Of a DNA stretch of 64,000 bases, positions 1 through 8,336 are shown in pieces (positions within the stretch are counted from its first letter, which is position 1; every line of letters starts with the position of its first letter). This stretch comes from an uncultured Prevotella sp. (lineage in GTDB: Bacteria > Bacteroidota > Bacteroidia > Bacteroidales > Bacteroidaceae): the NCBI GenBank assembly GCA_944320195.1, contig CALUGP010000003.1, forward strand, positions 96,934 through 160,933, given 5' to 3'. The notes beneath the pieces are model-generated. The model was not told where the DNA came from. It worked only from the letters and a program-made list of their open reading frames with translations, and did no database searches. The position numbers and the translations under genes are program-made.

Positions 1-288
1 AGATACGGCAAGAGCACCGGCGGATGGGTTGACGGCGCCACCTACGAGATACTCTACGGCGACATCCGCAACAATCCGCACTACGACGCCTCGACCATGG
101 GGCTGCGCACGACGGACTACGCACGCAACAGCAAAGGCAAGAGTGTGCCGGTAAAGGAGACCGGATGGGCCTCGGCACACGACACGCCCACGCACCTCAT
201 GCTGCAGTTCTCGTCGAGCCACGGAGGGGCTTACATTGGCTCGCCGGGCAACACCCTATGGGTTGACAACGTGCGCCTGGTTTACTGA
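1..288 (+). CDS. C-terminal fragment, PCMD-like (putative carbohydrate metabolism domain) protein
   Basis: The reading frame is open from the first base of the window to the stop at 286-288, so only the last 95 residues are present and the start lies outside. The tail is beta-rich and ends with GSPGNTLWVDNVRLVY. This closely resembles the end of the PCMD domain of Bacteroidota surface lipoproteins, where a Gly-rich turn precedes an 'LYVDDVRL'-type final strand. Such proteins are usually exported and are thought to bind or process glycans, but the function is not established. The next gene follows after only 20 bp and may be co-transcribed. The family assignment rests on the C-terminal motif only. 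Confidence 0.6.
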   Translation, partial: RYGKSTGGWVDGATYEILYGDIRNNPHYDASTMGLRTTDYARNSKGKSVPVKETGWASAHDTPTHLMLQFSSSHGGAYIGSPGNTLWVDNVRLVY

Positions 289-308
289 CAGACATAAAAC
301 AACATACA

Positions 309-1493
309 ATGACAAGACTGCTACTCGCCGCCTTACTGATGCTTTGCACCGCCAAGGCAGGAGCTGTCGCGCCCGTCGACGAACTGCAAGACACGACAAC
401 CATACGTACCGAGCAACAGCCGGACACCGTGAAGAAGAAAAAAGGACTGATAAACTGGGTGCTCGACTATCTGAACAACACCAACAAGAACAAGAACCAC
501 AAGAAGTTCGACTTCAGCGTGCTGCCCGGTCCGCACTTCAGCTCTGACACGGGGCTTGGCCTCGGCATCATAGGCATGGGCCTTTACCGCCAAGACCGGC
601 GCGACACCATCTCGCAGCCGTCCAACGTCTCGATATTCGGCGACATAACAACCAAGAGCTCATACACCGTCGGCATATTCGGCACACACGTGTTCCCGTA
701 TGACAAGGGACGCATAGACTACGAGATAGCGGCCAACTACTTCAAGGAGAAATTCTGGGGAATAGGCTACGAGATGGGCAACAACGACGCCAACGAAGGC
801 CTGATGAAGAGGTGGAAAATCGGCGCGAAGGCCAACTTCCTGTGGGAAGTGGCGCGCAATGTGTTCATCGGCCCGTCGCTCACTTACGACTTCGCCGACA
901 TCCTCGAGATAGACCGTCCCGAGCTGCTGGGCGGACAAGACAGGCACGTGTGGAACATCGGCGTGGGCTTCTCGCTGGCATACGACTCGCGCGACATCAT
1001 GACACGCCCCACGCGCGGAGTCTACCTGAACGTCACTCAGCTGTTCCGTCCCAAGTTCCTGGGCAGCGGCTACGCATACGCTACTACCGACTTCCGCTTC
1101 AACACATACGCCCGGCTGTGGGAAGGGGCCGTCATCGGCGGCGACCTTCGCGGCACGCTGAACTTCGGCAACCCGTCTTGGGCCACCATGTCGCTGCTGG
1201 GCAATTCGTCGACAATGCGCGGATATTACAAGGGAAGATACCGCGACAAGCACATATTGCAGACCCAGGTGGAGCTGCGACAGCACATATGGCACCGCAA
1301 CGGAGTCGTAATCTGGGGCGGACTTGGCACCGTCTTCCACAAGTTCAGCGCCATACACGCCGAACGCCTGCTGCCAAACTGGGGCATAGGATACCGCTGG
1401 GAGTTCAAGAAAAACGGCAACGTGCGCCTTGACTACGGCTTCGGCAAGCGCGGAATGCAGGGCTTCGTGTTCAACATCAACGAGGCCTTCTAA
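309..1493 (+). CDS. Outer-membrane beta-barrel protein, bacterial surface antigen (Omp85-like barrel) family
   Basis: 394 residues starting at an ATG with a cleavable signal peptide (hydrophobic residues 4-20, cleavage near AGAVA). A short charged linker (KKKKG near 45) leads into a barrel domain from about residue 70 to the end. The barrel shows alternating aromatic and glycine strands such as GPHFSSDTGLGLGIIGMG, a late segment FGNPSWATMSLLGNSSTMRGYY with the RGY(Y/F) turn typical of surface-antigen/Omp85 barrels, and a C-terminal aromatic residue (NEAF) as expected for BAM-dependent insertion. No POTRA domains precede the barrel, so this is a barrel-only paralogue, not BamA. It sits between a PCMD-like protein and a PEtN-transferase-like enzyme. 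Substrate unknown. Confidence 0.8.
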   Translation: MTRLLLAALLMLCTAKAGAVAPVDELQDTTTIRTEQQPDTVKKKKGLINWVLDYLNNTNKNKNHKKFDFSVLPGPHFSSDTGLGLGIIGMGLYRQDRRDTISQPSNVSIFGDITTKSSYTVGIFGTHVFPYDKGRIDYEIAANYFKEKFWGIGYEMGNNDANEGLMKRWKIGAKANFLWEVARNVFIGPSLTYDFADILEIDRPELLGGQDRHVWNIGVGFSLAYDSRDIMTRPTRGVYLNVTQLFRPKFLGSGYAYATTDFRFNTYARLWEGAVIGGDLRGTLNFGNPSWATMSLLGNSSTMRGYYKGRYRDKHILQTQVELRQHIWHRNGVVIWGGLGTVFHKFSAIHAERLLPNWGIGYRWEFKKNGNVRLDYGFGKRGMQGFVFNINEAF

Positions 1494-1543
1494 GCCAGTC
1501 CCTGTCCTCCCTGTTCTCCCAGACTTCCCAATATCAGCTTGAA

Positions 1544-3244
1544 ATGAAAGCAATAAAGACAATACTACGCGGCTGCGCCTCTGCGCGCAGCCTCTTTTTT
1601 ATCACCATCGTGGTGCTGGCGCTGCCCAACGTGGCGCTCTGCATCACCGAGCGCATGGGCGTGATGGGCAACGTGGCCAACCTTTTGCTGCCCGTGGCAA
1701 CCGTCTGGCTGCTGATGACTCTCGGCCGGTGTCCGGGCAAGATGGTGTGGGCGCTGTTCCTGCTGGTGTTCTTCGCCGCCTTCCAGCTGGTGCTGCTTTA
1801 TCTTTTCGGACACTCCATCATAGCCGTGGACATGTTCCTCAATCTGGTGACAACCAACCCGGGCGAGGCTTTCGAACTGCTTGACAACCTCATTCCGGCC
1901 GTCTTCGGCGTGGTGATAGTCTACGTGCCGGTGCTCGTTATAGCCGTAGTTTCCATACGCAGGAAAGACCGCCTGGAGCGCGGTTTCATACTAAGGCAGC
2001 GGCGGTATGCCGCCATCGCGTTCGCCGCAGGCCTCGTTTCCATGGGCGCGGCGTATGCAACCGACCGCGACTATCGCGCCGAGCTGAACCTGTATCCCGT
2101 CAACGTGTTCTACAACCTGGGGCTTGCCGTTGAGCGCACGGCCGACACCAACGCCTACGCCGAGACTTCAGCCCACTTCCGCTTCAACGCCAAGGCCACC
2201 CATGCGGCGGCTGACCGCGAGGTATATGTGCTCGTGATAGGCGAAACTGCGCGTGCGTGCAGCTTCGGCCTGTACGGCTACGGCCGCGAGACAACGCCGT
2301 TGTTGCAGAAAGAACAGGGGCTGGTGGCTTTCCCGAAGGCCGTCACCCAGTCTAACACCACGCACAAGAGCGTGCCCATGCTGCTCTCGGCCGTATCGGC
2401 AAGCGACTTTGACGACATATACACTCAGAAGGGAATAATCACCGCGTTCAAGGAAGCCGGCTTTCATACGGCGTTCATCTCCAACCAGAGACCTAACCGT
2501 TCGTTCATCGACTTTTTCGGCGAAGAGGCCGACGAGTGGACTTTCATAAAGGAGCGCGACCCCGAGGCGGTGGCCTTGGGCGACGAAGCCATGCTGCCCG
2601 AGGTGGCCGGGATTCTGGCCGAGGGGCGGCGAAAGGAGTTCATCGTGCTCCACATGTACGGTTCCCACTTCAACTACCGCGAGCGTTATCCGCGCCGGGC
2701 GGCCTTCTTCAGGCCCGACGACGCTACTGAGGCTAAGCCAAAGAACAGGGCGCAGCTGGTCAACGCGTATGACAACACGATACGCTTCACGGACCGCTTC
2801 CTCACAGAACTGACGGCCATGCTCGGCAAGACGGGGGCGCAGTCGGCTCTTCTGTACACGTCAGACCACGGCGAAAACATCTTCGACGACAGCCGCCGGC
2901 TCTTCCTCCACGCCTCGCCCGTGCCGTCATACTATGAGCTTCACGTGCCGCTCATGGTGTGGATGTCGCCCGCTTACCGCAAGGCATACGCCCCGGTTGA
3001 GGCCGCGCTGAGGGCCAACAGCCAGAAGCGTGTGGCCACGAGCGAGTCGGTGTTCCACACGACGCTGGCCATCGCTGGCATCGATACTCCTTTGCGCCGC
3101 GACAGCCTGTCGCTGGCTGGCACGCGGTTCGCCGTCACCCCGTGCATATATCTTGACGACCACAACCGCGCTGTGCCCGTGAAAAAGCTGCTGAGGAGCG
3201 AAAAAGACTTCGAGATGTTCGAAAAAATGGGGATAGGACTGTAA
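1544..3244 (+). CDS. Phosphoethanolamine transferase-like inner-membrane enzyme (EptA/alkaline phosphatase superfamily)
   Basis: 566 residues. The N-terminal 170 residues contain five hydrophobic segments (about 17-35, 43-60, 67-90, 117-138, 156-172). The periplasmic hydrolase domain follows. The nucleophile motif VIGETARACSFGLYGYGRET places E233 and T235 as in EptA/OpgE-type enzymes. Further metal-site motifs are SVPMLLSA, HMYGSH and TSDHGENIFD. Length and architecture match the family, which moves phosphoethanolamine from phosphatidylethanolamine to lipid A or another envelope glycolipid. The acceptor cannot be told from sequence. It starts 50 bp after the barrel gene and ends in a strong bidirectional terminator shared with ferritin. 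Confidence 0.88.
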   Translation: MKAIKTILRGCASARSLFFITIVVLALPNVALCITERMGVMGNVANLLLPVATVWLLMTLGRCPGKMVWALFLLVFFAAFQLVLLYLFGHSIIAVDMFLNLVTTNPGEAFELLDNLIPAVFGVVIVYVPVLVIAVVSIRRKDRLERGFILRQRRYAAIAFAAGLVSMGAAYATDRDYRAELNLYPVNVFYNLGLAVERTADTNAYAETSAHFRFNAKATHAAADREVYVLVIGETARACSFGLYGYGRETTPLLQKEQGLVAFPKAVTQSNTTHKSVPMLLSAVSASDFDDIYTQKGIITAFKEAGFHTAFISNQRPNRSFIDFFGEEADEWTFIKERDPEAVALGDEAMLPEVAGILAEGRRKEFIVLHMYGSHFNYRERYPRRAAFFRPDDATEAKPKNRAQLVNAYDNTIRFTDRFLTELTAMLGKTGAQSALLYTSDHGENIFDDSRRLFLHASPVPSYYELHVPLMVWMSPAYRKAYAPVEAALRANSQKRVATSESVFHTTLAIAGIDTPLRRDSLSLAGTRFAVTPCIYLDDHNRAVPVKKLLRSEKDFEMFEKMGIGL

Positions 3245-3250
3245 CCCGAC

Positions 3251-3451
3251 ACCCAACTGACACCCACCCCAACCCTCACGAAGGGAGGGAGCCTGGAATG
3301 CTTTTGAGGGTGATATAAACTATTTTCAATTCATATCTTAAAATGAAAAATCCGTCAAAACACTGCGTTTTGACGGATTTTTCATACTTATCCCAACGAT
3401 GGTAATCAGGCTCCCTCCCTTCGGGAGGGTTGGGGTGGGTGTCAGTTGGGT
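3251..3451. repeat. Paired inverted CCCACCCC element (copy A) enclosing a terminator
   Basis: Two arms of about 45 nt in inverted orientation (3251-3295 and 3407-3451) differ at very few positions. Each contains the core CACCCACCCCAACCCTC followed by a small GAAGGGAGGGAGC palindromic part. Between them lies a perfect 18-bp hairpin (3344-3384). The left arm begins 6 bp after the stop of the PEtN-transferase-like gene and the right arm ends 10 bp before the ferritin stop, so the element fills the convergent intergenic space. Related inverted pairs occur at 28202-28341 and 43510-43695, and a single arm at 27281-27314. Confidence 0.8.
3344..3384. terminator. Bidirectional intrinsic terminator
   Basis: A perfect 18-bp stem (3344-3361 with 3367-3384) closes a 5-nt loop. 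The stem carries A-runs on the left and T-runs on the right, so it gives a U-tract in both directions. It lies between two convergent genes, the PEtN-transferase-like gene and ferritin. Confidence 0.85.
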
Positions 3452-3460
3452 ATGCCTTCC

Positions 3461-3985
3461 CTATTCTGCACTGCTGCTCAGAGGGCTTGCCTGCGTGTAT
3501 GTGCGCGCCCCAAGCTCCTTGTCGAGCATGTAGATGCCGTAGCCGTTGTCCTTGATCATCTTGATGTTGTCAATGATGGTCTTGGCGTTTTCCTCCTCTT
3601 CCACCTGCTCGTCGATAAACCACTTCAGCATGCTCTGCGTCGCGAAGTCGTTGTGCTCGTGGGTGAGGGCGTACAGGTTGTTGATGAGTTCGGTCACTTT
3701 CTGCTCGTGTTTCAGCGTACTCTTGAACACGTCCAGGATGCCGTCCCACTCCGTCGGCACCTCGTCAATCTTCTTAAGGGTGACGCGTCCGTCGCGCGAG
3801 TTCACGTAGTTGAACAGTATCTTGGCGTGGTCCTGCTCCTCCTGGAACTGCACTTCAAACCAGCTGGCCATGCCCGGCTGGCCTATGGAATGGCAGTAGG
3901 CGGCCATTGAAAGATACAGGTAGGCCGACCACATCTCGGCGTTGATTTGCTCGTTGAGAGCCTCTTCAATCTTCTTGTTTAACAT
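3461..3985 (-). CDS. ftnA: Ferritin (iron storage, bacterial non-haem type)
   Basis: 174 residues from the ATG at 3983-3985. An in-frame upstream extension exists but lacks family similarity. The protein aligns in register with bacterial ferritin FtnA. The ferroxidase ligands E17, E50, H53, E94, Q127 and E130 fall at exactly the numbers known for E. coli FtnA (seen in AEMWSAYLYL, FQEEQDHAK, LKHEQKVTEL and DEQVEEEENA). Ferritins form 24-subunit cages that oxidise Fe(II) and store it as mineral in the cytoplasm. The leader has a Bacteroidota -7 box at 4094-4101 and a 7-bp hairpin at 4032-4049. The gene is monocistronic and ends in the shared terminator. Confidence 0.95.
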   Translation of the reverse strand: MLNKKIEEALNEQINAEMWSAYLYLSMAAYCHSIGQPGMASWFEVQFQEEQDHAKILFNYVNSRDGRVTLKKIDEVPTEWDGILDVFKSTLKHEQKVTELINNLYALTHEHNDFATQSMLKWFIDEQVEEEENAKTIIDNIKMIKDNGYGIYMLDKELGARTYTQASPLSSSAE

Positions 3986-4031
3986 AATCGTATCGTTTTT
4001 AAATGAATAGTCTGCTGACAGAGTACCAAAA

Positions 4032-4101
4032 AGTGTGCCAAAGCACACTGTGATGCCACTTGTGACACATTTGGCAGAGCCTTGCGCCATGTGCAAAATT
4101 A
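4032..4101 (-). promoter_or_regulatory. Ferritin promoter -7 box and leader hairpin
   Basis: On the minus strand TAATTTTG (4094-4101) fits the Bacteroidota -7 consensus TAnnTTTG. No clear -33 TTTG is visible. The leader of about 100 nt contains a perfect 7-bp stem AGTGTGC / GCACACT with a CAAA loop (4032-4049). A role in iron or redox control is only a guess. Confidence 0.4.
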
Positions 4102-4221
4102 CGGAAAAAAGCGATACGCCGCCCCTTTCCGCCCCATAATTATCATTTATTAGCAGTCGCTGTTCCGTCCTTCTGCGGAACGACTCGTCGCAGCCGCGTA
4201 ACCCATTGAGAATCAGCGGCG

Positions 4222-4307
4222 TTGCAAAAGGCCGTCTTTTGGCTTGTAAAAGACGGCCTTTCAGCCCGCGATTGACGGCCTTTTGTGCTGCAAAAGGCCG
4301 TCTTTTT
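4222..4307. repeat. GGCCGTC palindromic element, locus 1
   Basis: A perfect hairpin with stem AAAAGGCCGTCTTTT (left) and its complement (right, about 4226-4260) is followed by a second GACGGCC...GGCCGTC unit. It abuts the left end of the terminal-inverted-repeat element at 4308. The same order, about 100 bp of GGCCGTC element then the 277-bp element, occurs at 21026-21385. It lies downstream of the Na/Pi cotransporter (minus strand). Confidence 0.8.
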
Positions 4308-4585
4308 GGTTCATCCGCAAACCTTTTGGATGGACATATGGCTCTCTTAAATGTGACACATTATTTCATTTACAAAAACATCCTGCCATAATCCAAGCTG
4401 TCGGTAACTGTCATTCCGCGCTCCGACGCGGAATCCAGTAAATGCCGCATATGCTGTTTGATGTATAGGATGTTCTCTGGATTCCGCGTCGGAGCGCGGA
4501 ATGACAGTTACCGACAGCCTGGATTAAGGTTGGGTGGTGTTATTAGTAGAACTTATATTTAATCCAAAAGGTTTGCGGATGAACC
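4308..4585. mobile_element. MITE-like element, copy 1 (24-bp terminal inverted repeats, no coding capacity)
   Basis: A 278-bp element is bounded by perfect 24-bp inverted repeats (4308-4331 and 4562-4585; outer end GGTTCATCCGCAAACC). Inside are two 48-nt arms (4391-4438 and 4477-4524) around a 38-nt loop, forming a very stable hairpin built from smaller palindromes such as ATTCCGCGTCGGAGCGCGGAAT. A second copy at 21110-21385 differs by about eleven substitutions and no indels by my reading. No open frame in it resembles a protein. It resembles a non-autonomous element mobilised in trans, but there is no clear target-site duplication and no transposase in the window. Confidence 0.75.
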
Positions 4586-4645
4586 CGTCAATCGGATTGA
4601 AGCGGCGCATGAGTGTTTGGCTGATGACAGTCCATGCGGCATGCG

Positions 4646-4678
4646 AAAACGGCGTTCCGCTTGGCGGAACGCCGTTTT
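4646..4678 (-). terminator. Intrinsic terminator downstream of the Na/Pi cotransporter
   Basis: A perfect 15-bp stem AAAACGGCGTTCCGC / GCGGAACGCCGTTTT has a 3-nt loop. It lies 45 bp past the stop of the minus-strand transporter gene and gives a short U-tract in that direction. Confidence 0.75.
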
Positions 4679-4722
4679 TCCATGTCTGCCACATGCCTTC
4701 GGGGCGTGTGGGGGACAGGGGC

Positions 4723-6417
4723 TTACGCGTCTTTCTGCCTGGTGCCCATGCGCGCCTCGACCACGTTGATCACGTAGTCGCCCAGCTTCTCGCACTCTGA
4801 TATTATGTCCATGTACATCGTTCCGATGGCGTAGGTGTACTCGTTGGCGCTCACGTCGTTGATGTTCTGGCTGCGCAGCTGGTTTCGGTAGTTGTTTATC
4901 TCGTTCTCGATGTTGAACGAGCGGTTCACGTCCAGCTTGTCCTTGCGCCCGGCCAGCATGACGTTCATCTGGGTTAGGCTGTCGTCAGTAAGCTCGAACA
5001 TCTGGTGCAGGTGCTCGTACTGGCTGTCGGTGAAGTCTTCCTTCCCCCTTTCCTTGCGGCTCAGCGTGCGCGCAATGTTGTAGCAGCTGTCGCCGATGCT
5101 CTCAATCTCGGATATCTCGCGCAGCATGGCGCGTATCTTCGCCTTGGTCTCGTCGCTGAGGTGCGCGTTGCTTACGCGGTCGAGGTATTTTGCAATCTCA
5201 ATCTCCATGTTGTCGCTGATGCCCTCATACTTCTCTATTCGGCTGAACAGTTTGTTGAAGTCGGCGTCGTTCTTGGTGTTGAGCAGTTCGCGGACGAAGC
5301 CGAACATCCTCTGCGTCCGCTCGGCGAAGAGCTGTATCTCCTTCTGCGCCTCGAGCACCGACAGCTCGGGAGTCTTCATTATCGTGTCGCCGCCGATGTA
5401 GCGCAGGCGGAATTCGTCGTCGTTCTCTTTTGCCTTGGGTTTGATCATCCAGCACACGGTTTTCTCTATCTGTGGTATCAGCCATATCAGGATGGCGGTA
5501 TTGCAGACGTTGAACGCCGTGTGGAAGGCGGCCAGCACCACCGACAGGCGTGCCGCGTCGAGCACTTGCGTGGACGGGTCGTAGCCCACGATGGAGCACA
5601 CCGTGTTGACGAAAGGATAGAACAGGCACAGCACCCAGAGCACTCCGAACACGTTGAACACCAGGTGTGCCAGCGCGGCGCGGCGCGCCTGGGTGTTTGC
5701 TCCGAGTGCGGCCAGGTTGGCGGTGGCCGTCGTTCCGATGTTCTCTCCCATCACGAGGGCTATTCCGAGGTATATCGGCAGCACCCCGCTCGAGCACAGC
5801 ATCATCGTTATTGCCATCAGCGCGGCCGACGACTGGAGGATGCACGTAAGCACGGTGCCTATCAGCAGGAACACGATTATCGTGGCGTAGCTGCCCGTGT
5901 CGAACGAGCTGAAGAAGCTTATCAGGTCCTGGTTGTGGCCAAGATCCATCTCGTTGCCCGTCTGGCTGAGCAAAGCCAGCGAGAAGAACATGAACGCTAT
6001 GCCGAAAAGAAAGTCGCCGATGTATTTGTGCCGCCGTGTGTAGATGAGCAGTATTCCGACGATGAAGGCGGGAAAGACGGCGTTCATGAAGTTGAACGAG
6101 AAGCCGAGGCTCATTATCCAGGCCGTTAGCGTGGTGCCGATGTTGGCTCCCATTATGACGGAAATGGCCTGGGCAAGGGTCAGGAGGCCGGCGTTTACGA
6201 ACGAGACGGTCATCACCGTGGTGGCCGACGACGACTGCACGGCCGATGTTACGAACATGCCGGTGAACATACCGGTGAACCTGTTTTTGGTCATTGTGCC
6301 CAAGATGTGGCGCAACTGCGAGCCGGCCATCTTCTGCAAGGCCTCGCTCATCACCTTCATTCCGTAGATGAGGAGGGCCAATGACCCGATAATCTTAAAA
6401 AAAATCCAAATCGACAT
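4723..6417 (-). CDS. Na+/phosphate cotransporter with C-terminal PhoU-like domain
   Basis: 564 residues. The N-terminal ~310 residues hold two Na/Pi-cotransporter repeats with the QSS signature twice, in TSAVQSSSATTVMTVSFVNA and in ILQSSAALMAITMML. Each is followed by a GANIGTT- or GENIGTT-type loop, with about eight to nine hydrophobic segments in all. After about residue 330 the protein is helical and charged, with PhoU-like helices (E-I-E-K-Y stretches to residue 550). This transporter-plus-PhoU layout is common in bacteria (NptA/YjbB type). It imports or exports phosphate across the inner membrane. No pst or pho genes flank it. The start is ATG at 6417, and the gene is divergent from the nucleoside kinase. 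Confidence 0.92.
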   Translation of the reverse strand: MSIWIFFKIIGSLALLIYGMKVMSEALQKMAGSQLRHILGTMTKNRFTGMFTGMFVTSAVQSSSATTVMTVSFVNAGLLTLAQAISVIMGANIGTTLTAWIMSLGFSFNFMNAVFPAFIVGILLIYTRRHKYIGDFLFGIAFMFFSLALLSQTGNEMDLGHNQDLISFFSSFDTGSYATIIVFLLIGTVLTCILQSSAALMAITMMLCSSGVLPIYLGIALVMGENIGTTATANLAALGANTQARRAALAHLVFNVFGVLWVLCLFYPFVNTVCSIVGYDPSTQVLDAARLSVVLAAFHTAFNVCNTAILIWLIPQIEKTVCWMIKPKAKENDDEFRLRYIGGDTIMKTPELSVLEAQKEIQLFAERTQRMFGFVRELLNTKNDADFNKLFSRIEKYEGISDNMEIEIAKYLDRVSNAHLSDETKAKIRAMLREISEIESIGDSCYNIARTLSRKERGKEDFTDSQYEHLHQMFELTDDSLTQMNVMLAGRKDKLDVNRSFNIENEINNYRNQLRSQNINDVSANEYTYAIGTMYMDIISECEKLGDYVINVVEARMGTRQKDA

Positions 6418-6442
6418 ATTTTAAATTAATTTGTTGTCGAAC

Positions 6443-6475
6443 GTTGTGCGGTGTCGGGAAAACGGAGTATCTTTA
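6443..6475 (+). promoter_or_regulatory. Candidate promoter of the nucleoside kinase
   Basis: CGTTG (6442-6446) and TATCTTTA (6468-6475) are 21 nt apart. The last base of the -7 box departs from the TAnnTTTG consensus, so this is a moderate candidate. Confidence 0.4.
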
Positions 6476-6504
6476 CCAACGTTTAACCTAAAAGCACGTG
6501 AAAG

Positions 6505-8166
6505 ATGAAACAAATGATACAAATACGTTGCAAAAATAATAAAAAAACGCTAAACGTCCCAATTGGAAGCACTCTTTCTGAGGTTTTCCGTGAATTAAAT
6601 TTAAAGATGGACTATGGTCCCATCAGTGTGAAGGTTAACAACAAGGTGGAGGGCCTTCATTACCGTCTTTACCACAACAAGGATCTTGAGTATCTTGACA
6701 TCACGTCGCCGTCGGGCGCCCGCGCTTATACGCGGACGCTCTTTTTCGTGCTCTGCAAGGCCGTGCACGACCTGTGGCCGGGAGCCGACGTGGTGATAGA
6801 CATTCCCGTCTCGAACGGCTATTACTGCAACATCGACATAGGGCGGCCTGTCAACCAGTTTGACGCCGAGGCCGTGCGTGGGCGCATGAGGCGGATTATT
6901 GACGCGGCAATGCCCATCCGCCGGCATGAAAGCACCACCGAGGAGGTGATCAGCATGTTCTCGAAGGCCGGACTGGAGTCGAAGGTGAAGCTGCTCAAAA
7001 GCGTGGGCCGGCTTTACACTACGTATTATGAGATAGACGGATACAAGGACTATTATTACGGCACTTTGCTTACGAACACGCGCCAGTTGTATCTTTTCGG
7101 ACTTGAAAAGTATTATGACGGCCTGCTGTTGCGCATTCCGTCGCGCGACGATCCGTCGCGTCTGGGCGACCTGGTGAGGCAGGACAAGATGTTCGACATC
7201 TTCAAGGAACACCACCGCTGGCAGCATATCCTCGGCATGTCTACCGTGGGCGACTTCAACGAGGCTGTGATGCAGGGACGTTCCACCGACCTTATCAATG
7301 TGTCTGAGGCGCTGCAGGAGAAGAAGATATCACAGATTGCCGACATGATTTCGACGCGGCGCGGCGTGCGCATGGTGCTCATCTCGGGTCCGTCGTCAAG
7401 CGGAAAGACAACCTTCTGCAAGCGTCTTTCCATACAGTTGCTCACGTGCGGAGTGAAGCCCGTGCCCGTCTCGCTCGACGATTACTTCGTGGACCGCGAG
7501 CTTACGCCCAAGGACGGGCGCGGCGAATATGACTATGAGAGCCTCTATGCACTTAACCTTCCGCTTCTGAACAGCCAGCTCAGCGCCCTGTTCAGGGGCG
7601 ACGAGGTGGAGCTGCCGCGCTATAACTTCCAGACAGGGCGCAGCGAGAAGAGCGGACGCAGGCTGAAACTGGCCGACGACGAGATGCTGGTGGTGGAGGG
7701 AATACACGCTCTCAACCCCGAGCTTACGGCACAGATTCCGGAAGAACAGAAGTTCCGCGTCTATGCGTCGGCGCTCACCACCATCCTGCTTGACACCCAC
7801 AACTACATCCCTACGACCGACAACCGCCTGCTGCGCCGCATCATACGAGACTACAAGTACCGCGGAGTGAGCGCGCAGGAGACCATCAAGCGTTGGCCCA
7901 GCGTGCGCGCAGGGGAGAACAAGTGGATATTCCCTTACCAGGAGAATGCCGACGCGATGTTCAACACGGCGCTGCTCTTCGAGCTTGCCGTCATAAAAAG
8001 CCAGGCCGAGCCGCTGCTCGAACTTGTGCCCGAGAACGCCGAGGAGCATGCCGAGGCGTATCGCCTGCTGAAGTTCCTGAAGTACATCGCCCCGATACCC
8101 AACCGCCAGCTGCCGCCCACGTCGCTGCTGCGCGAGTTCCTTGGGGGCAGCTCCTTCAAGTACTGA
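6505..8166 (+). CDS. Nucleoside kinase, uridine kinase-like with N-terminal TGS/tRNA-synthetase-like domains
   Basis: 553 residues. Residues 4-65 look like a TGS (beta-grasp) domain, and residues 70-240 resemble the threonyl-tRNA synthetase editing/SAD-like region. The kinase domain begins at about 285 with the Walker A motif GPSSSGKT (295-302), followed by SLDDYFVDRELTPKD and VEGIHALNPEL, typical of the uridine kinase/phosphoribulokinase family. This fused form is well known in Bacteroidota and Firmicutes and is usually annotated as nucleoside kinase or uridine kinase. The exact substrate is not decided by sequence. It ends in a convergent GGCCGTC element shared with the rhamnosidase gene. 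Confidence 0.9.
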   Translation: MKQMIQIRCKNNKKTLNVPIGSTLSEVFRELNLKMDYGPISVKVNNKVEGLHYRLYHNKDLEYLDITSPSGARAYTRTLFFVLCKAVHDLWPGADVVIDIPVSNGYYCNIDIGRPVNQFDAEAVRGRMRRIIDAAMPIRRHESTTEEVISMFSKAGLESKVKLLKSVGRLYTTYYEIDGYKDYYYGTLLTNTRQLYLFGLEKYYDGLLLRIPSRDDPSRLGDLVRQDKMFDIFKEHHRWQHILGMSTVGDFNEAVMQGRSTDLINVSEALQEKKISQIADMISTRRGVRMVLISGPSSSGKTTFCKRLSIQLLTCGVKPVPVSLDDYFVDRELTPKDGRGEYDYESLYALNLPLLNSQLSALFRGDEVELPRYNFQTGRSEKSGRRLKLADDEMLVVEGIHALNPELTAQIPEEQKFRVYASALTTILLDTHNYIPTTDNRLLRRIIRDYKYRGVSAQETIKRWPSVRAGENKWIFPYQENADAMFNTALLFELAVIKSQAEPLLELVPENAEEHAEAYRLLKFLKYIAPIPNRQLPPTSLLREFLGGSSFKY

Positions 8167-8183
8167 GCACACCGGTTGCTTTC

Positions 8184-8270
8184 CGATTGACGGTCTTTTG
8201 CACTGCAAAAGGCCGTCAATGGCACGCTAAAAGGCCGTCTTTCGCACGATGAAAGACGGCCTTTTGCAAA
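8184..8270. repeat. GGCCGTC palindromic element, locus 2
   Basis: Units GATTGACGGTC, AAAAGGCCGTCAATGG and a perfect hairpin AAGGCCGTCTTTC...GAAAGACGGCCTTTT (about 8230-8264) fill the space between the convergent kinase and rhamnosidase genes. The hairpin with flanking A and T runs could terminate transcription both ways. Confidence 0.8.
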
Positions 8271-8336
8271 TCGTTGGATGTCAATGTGTTACGCAGCCAA
8301 GCCTTGGCCGCTCTTTTGGCGGCGGTAACCTATGGT

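Noticed and set aside
3986-4096. N-terminal extension of ferritin by 37 codons
   Set aside because: E. coli FtnA numbering matches exactly from the downstream ATG, and the extension covers the leader hairpin.
4308-4585. Insertion sequence with a transposase remnant
   Set aside because: No frame in either copy resembles a transposase; only the terminal repeats and hairpin are present.
5005-6129. A 374-codon open frame antisense to the Na/Pi cotransporter
   Set aside because: It lacks family similarity, its composition (Ala, His, Glu, Val) reflects the opposite strand of a GC-rich gene, and the sense gene is certain.
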